Assembly (NCBI GenBank): GCA_009741485.1
Contig: CM019219.1
Location: 33,266,367-33,330,366, forward strand
DNA from: Malurus cyaneus samueli
Taxonomy: Eukaryota; Chordata; Aves; Passeriformes; Maluridae
DNA length: 64,000 bases
Direction: 5' to 3'
The notes beneath the pieces were generated by a model. That model saw only the letters and a program-made list of their open reading frames with translations. It ran no database searches and had not been told where the DNA came from. The position numbers were made by a program, and so were the translations under genes. The first letter of the stretch is position 1. Each line of letters begins with the position of its first letter. This document shows positions 59,943 through 64,000 of this stretch, in pieces.

Positions 59943-61873
59943 GTGTCCCACTCACAAGCCTCACCTGGACATCCTGTTGCAGTTTCCCAGCTGGAGCTGT
60001 GTGCTTTTGAAAAAGAAATATCTGAAGAACCATCTGAGAGCAGCATTTTTTTCAGCCTTTATTTGGAACACACACAACCCACAGCCCTCAAGATCTTACC
60101 AAATAAAGGCTGGCCATGAGGAAAGCCTTCAGCAATCTGACAACATGCACATCAACCTGGAGTGGAGCTCTGGAGGCGACAGACCAAGGAAGGCACCACT
60201 GCCCTGCTCAGTCCCTGGACCAGCTGCAGGAACTGATGGTTCCCAGCTGGGATTTCTGGTATTGCTTGAAGAGATTCCACCTGGAGCAAAACAGACAGCT
60301 TGGAGCACACTCTGGCAGCAACAGCCAAACCTCTCTGTGTCCTCAGACATCCTATAATGAATTCCATTGTATACTTCACACCATTAAAAATGGACTAAAT
60401 TCAGAATATACTTGACAAAAATTTTATTTCACATTCAAGCAGTTCTAGTTCAGTGGAACATTAATTTTGTTTATCTGTCTGAAATACAGAAAATGGACTG
60501 TGTATTTCAACTTAATTGCAGCTGCAGTCATCAAGACTTTCCTTCTTACAGATATGAAGTAGATGCTCCCGCATTAGGTTTTCATAAAAGATTGAAATAT
60601 GTGAAGAAATGAACTTGTGCTCTCATTTGTTTTTTTAGGAGTTAACTTAGACACTACCTTACAGGGTGCCTCAGACCCTGAGCCACCTCCCCACTGCTCT
60701 ATTTAATGAGAATACTTAGTTTCAATATTACTTTACAGCATGTTCAGTCTGACATGCCTCCAATTTGCTAACTACAAAATGTGATTATTCCCTGAAATGA
60801 CATTGCCTATTAAAAATGAAAGAAATACAATTTAATTTGAATTGTATTACTAATTTACATCTACATATAGCTTATTAACTGCTGCTGGCTTCTCAGCTGG
60901 GTAGGCAAGATAGGAAATGTTTCAATTTATGTAATAATTAGAGTAAGACCAGGGGTTCTTATTATATTTAAAGTGCATTTCTTTTCTGAAGAGTGACTTT
61001 TGAGGCATAAGTCTGGTAGATTCCATATTTCTCACTTAAACATTGAGAAATAGTTTGGGTTACAAGTGAAAGTAATTTTTCTAATTTTGAATCCTGTAAC
61101 TTCCATCAAAATCCAACTGGGTTTGTTGCTTCTCATATTACTAAAACTCCAAAGCAGGCAAGTATTACATAATTTCAGGGGAAAAAAAAGATGTCTCTGG
61201 TTGCAGATACTGGGCTCACTTAAAGCCTGATCTTCCCAGGGAGTTAAAAAGGAATCATCACACTCAGTTGGGAAAATAGAGTGTCTCCTTCACCAAAATA
61301 TTTGTTTTTCATGGACAGTTTAGATTGGTTTGCTCTATCCTGGAGAAACCATTTTGGCTTTGTAATTGACGTTTTTGCTCAGGTTCTCCATGAGAAATAA
61401 TTTACAATGAGATTTAAAAAATCATGGTATTGAGACAGATAATTTAAGAAAGTATGAACATAATAAAATAAAGGTTACTTTTGCTGGATCAGTAGGGATT
61501 TATTCCATATCTGACCTTTCATCTTTGTATTTATGAATGCAAAAGAACCGCCCACATTACTAAAGATAAAACACCTCTTCAGGCTTTCAGTGACACCTGG
61601 CACAATGCAGCATGAGGCAGCCCTTCTCCTCCTCCTCCTGCTCCTCCTCCTCCCTGATCCCACAGCAGGATACATGGGACTCACACTGCTTGTGCTGCTG
61701 GAGCCTGCACACTTCTCCAGAAGCAAATGTTCAGGGTGCTCTGGAATGCAGCCGCCAAAAACACGAGGAAGGGTTTCCAATGGAGAAGCAGATCTCATTT
61801 CAGGAGGTCCCTAAGGCACCAAAGAATAAGGAGGTTCCTTGTCTCACTCTATCAGGATGCCACTGCCAACTAC
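59943..61873. other. Intergenic sequence, no gene seen
   Basis: Unique AT-rich sequence, with a CTC-type trinucleotide run at 61624-61655 that gives a Leu/Ser or Arg run in open frames. No gene is supported. Confidence 0.5.
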
Positions 61874-62796
61874 TGATGCCTTAGGATTTCAGACTCTATA
61901 TTTTTCATGTATCTGTAATTCTGTAATTTTTTTAGTGTATAACTCTGGACTCCAGTGCTCAGTTTGAAAGACAGGTGTCTGTCAAGGAAGGTGCAAGCCT
62001 GCCTTGGAATGGAGAGTACAACCTGACACCCTGTTGTGCGGGGTGGCACTGCAGCCCTATTGCAGTTATGGGTGTGCTCTCGTCCAAGTGCTGATCCTGC
62101 ACACAGGTCCAGTCCACCTCTGGACATCCAGGGGTGGTTCTTGATCTCCTCTCCTCTGAGAATCCAGTGGAAGCAGTGTTCCAGTGTCCCAGAGCCTCAG
62201 TTCATGTGCCAGTAGGATGTCCAGTTCCTCCTCTCTGGGCAGGGCATCTCCCAATGGAATGATGGAATTCCAGGGGTCATTCCCAGAGCCCTGGATGGCC
62301 CATGAGCAGAGATGGTCCCCAGAGGATGTTATCAGGGCCAGGTCATGCTGAGGATAAAGAGCACTGCCCCACCTGGTTTAACAGCTCATGGAGATGGTGA
62401 CAGAATAAAGACATTTGGTTACACATTCCATGGAACCAAAGACTAAGCTACAATTCTAATTGTAGACAAAACAATTCCTCTCTAGACCTGAAAGTCAAGG
62501 ACACCTCCCTGTGCCAGGCCTCAAGAGATGGAAACAACAGAGAATTGGGGGGAGCCAAGTTGGAGTGAATGACTGCATTGGCTGCAGCTGCAATTGGAGG
62601 ATTCAGCCCTGATGTGCAAATGGACAAAAGTGAGAAAGGGTGAAAAACCCGTGAGCCATTGTCCATTGTGGGTGCAGCCCCTGGGTGGGCTGGGACTGCT
62701 CTGAATGTCCCTGAAGGCCCTGCAATGAATAGAACTGCTTTTTATTCTCTGAATTTTGTCCAGCCTCTGTTTTAGCTAAGCCAGACTTAAGCATCA
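61874..62796 (+). mobile_element. Solo LTR, family LTR-A (copy 4), split by a later insertion
   Basis: It begins TGATGCCTTAGGATTTCAG and ends AGCATCA, and is flanked by a perfect 4-bp duplication CTAC (61870-61873 and 62797-62800). The family sequence is present at 61874-61966 and 62444-62796. The middle is foreign (see 61973-62437). The right part is very close to copy 1. Confidence 0.88.
61973..62437. mobile_element. Insertion of unknown class inside LTR-A copy 4
   Basis: About 465 bases absent from the other LTR-A copies are flanked by the direct repeat AAAGAC (61967-61972 and 62438-62443), possibly a 6-bp target-site duplication. The insert holds an AATAAA at 62403-62408, about 30 bases from its right end, as in an LTR or retroposon. 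It does not start with TG and end with CA at the edges defined by AAAGAC, so its class is open. The first 90 bases have been reused as several short spurious frames. Confidence 0.55.
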
Positions 62797-62800
62797 CTAC

Positions 62801-63554
62801 TCCATACCTACTGCTCCATGCCAAAGTGATATTCTTGGAGATAGCATTTAGATCTTCTTATACTTCTGATGCTTATTCCAGCTTACTGGACCATTAACAT
62901 CTTCCAAACCCCAGCTGCTCTCAGCCAGGAGGGGCGACTGCCCCAGGCAGGCCGTGGTCACGTTTTCTGCCTGACAGTCCTGTTCTCTGATGCCTCTGGC
63001 CCCCACACAGCCTGGTTCATTCCACAACTCTGACACAGAATTTGTCTTTCTTACTTTGTGGGACAATCCAAAGGTATTTTCTGCTCCCTCTAGCATAATG
63101 CCTCTAACCAGAAACAATCTCACAAGAATGTAACAAGACTGTGACAGAAATTTTAACTCCCTCCACACAACTTTGGTAATTTCTACCAATACTGTAAATA
63201 TCGTGATAACTTCATCAGCCTTTCTGTTGATGTGTGGTTTTGTGGAAGAACTCTGGCTTTGATTGACTTTAGCAGGATGATTATCCAGACACTCCTGTAC
63301 AGAAACCACATCACAGCCGCTGTGCAGCCAAGCAGTGTCAAACAGAAGCACGGATCTGGCCTGTTTAAGTTCATCCAAGAACCTTTTTGATAACAGTAAT
63401 TAATTCTCCAAAGTCCAAAAGACAAAAATCTTTCTAAAACCTGTTTAAAAACGATAATGCTACAACATCTGCAATCATACCTGGTAATGCCCAGGGGTAT
63501 GGATTCCAGTAAAAAGTCACTTCTGGCAGCCACATTTTCTGCACTGTCACACAA
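62801..63554. other. Intergenic sequence, no gene seen
   Basis: A 176-codon minus-strand frame (62848-63378) is open but has no motif. It is among the longer non-repeat frames and is unassigned. Confidence 0.4.
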
Positions 63555-63830
63555 TCCCAGACTGGTTATGGATGGAAGAGACCTCAAATCCCATCCAGTG
63601 CCACACCCTGCCATGGGCAGGGACACCTTCCATTATCGAGGCTGGTCCAAGTCCCAATGTCCAGCCTGGCCTTGGACACTGCCAGGGATCCAGGGGCAGC
63701 CACAGCTTCTCTGGGCACCCTGTGCCAGGGCCTGCCCACCCTCACAGGGAGCAGTTTCTTCTGTATATCTAATCTAAACCTGCCCACCTTCACCTCATGG
63801 CCATTTGCCCTTGGGAATACCTTCCCCTTG
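63555..63830 (-). mobile_element. CR1 LINE fragment, 3' region
   Basis: Antisense CR1 with 'ccatgggcagggacaccttc', 'ccaatgtccagcctggcctt' and 'gggcaccctgtgccagggcc' blocks, continuing through 'tgcccaccttcacctcatgg' to about 63830. Confidence 0.9.
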
Positions 63831-64000
63831 GAAATATCTCCCCTTACAAATCTGTGATATGTAATCTCTACATCTAGACAGAAAATGTTATCTGTGCCAC
63901 TTATGGAGATTCTAAAACCCTTTACAAGAAAATGATGAAAATAATATCACAGTCCAATTTTTGTCACTCCTATTTACAACATTTTCTTGAAGAGGAGCAT
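63831..64000. other. Window end, no gene seen
   Basis: AT-rich sequence to the edge; nothing recognised. Confidence 0.5.

Noticed and set aside
59707..60357. MDGW and HPSI repeat proteins
   Set aside because: They are translations of the (GGAT)20 microsatellite.

Overview
The window is vertebrate nuclear DNA, almost certainly from a bird and probably a songbird. The main evidence is the CR1 retroposon family: nine pieces on both strands carry the avian CR1 3' region, the GC-rich block that reads on the minus strand as a purine-poor stretch ending near 'gggcagggacac'. Alongside them are several families of endogenous retroviral long terminal repeats (LTRs). There are no bacterial-type operons, CRISPR arrays, phage genes or recognisable tRNA or rRNA genes. 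Three isolated N bases (4029, 7157, 9402) point to a draft assembly.

No gene can be identified with confidence. Most of the sequence is intergenic or intronic, and none of the long open frames has a composition or motif I recognise. Two coding signals deserve attention. The first, at 1760-2100, is a broken fragment of a retroviral pol gene with the integrase catalytic signature. The second is an open frame on the minus strand at 4542-4231. It starts exactly inside a perfect RFX-type X-box palindrome (4535-4548) within a small CpG cluster, so it could be the first exon of a minus-strand gene.

Layout. 0-9 kb: partial LTR-A copy at the left edge, integrase fragment, candidate exon, LTR-C carrying a TCTG microsatellite, and a 3'-truncated LTR-A. 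9-18 kb: a 31-bp minisatellite, two CR1 pieces, and a 10-bp satellite in which about half the units contain AATAAA. 18-34 kb: mostly unique sequence with one copy of a dispersed repeat (F), two CR1 pieces, and a small cluster of palindromes at 28.65-28.70 kb. 34-45 kb: two solo LTR-B copies, the second inserted inside a CR1; a 49-bp triplication; a CpG-enriched unique block; a solo LTR-A; and a second long CR1. 45-51 kb: AT-rich unique sequence. 51-53 kb: a pile-up of CR1, LTR-D, repeat F and CR1. 53-64 kb: unique sequence, microsatellites including a (GGAT)20 tract, an LTR-A split by another insertion, and a terminal CR1.

The most informative structure is in the mobile elements. Four LTRs have matching 4-bp target-site duplications that I could read directly (ATTT, GCCC, CCAC, CTAC), and a fifth has a probable one (GGGT). 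These fix element boundaries to the base and show that the two LTR-B copies are independent solo insertions, not the ends of one provirus. I did not find an evident new biological system. The strongest leads are the X-box/ORF start, the AATAAA decamer array, and the palindromic homeodomain-type sites.
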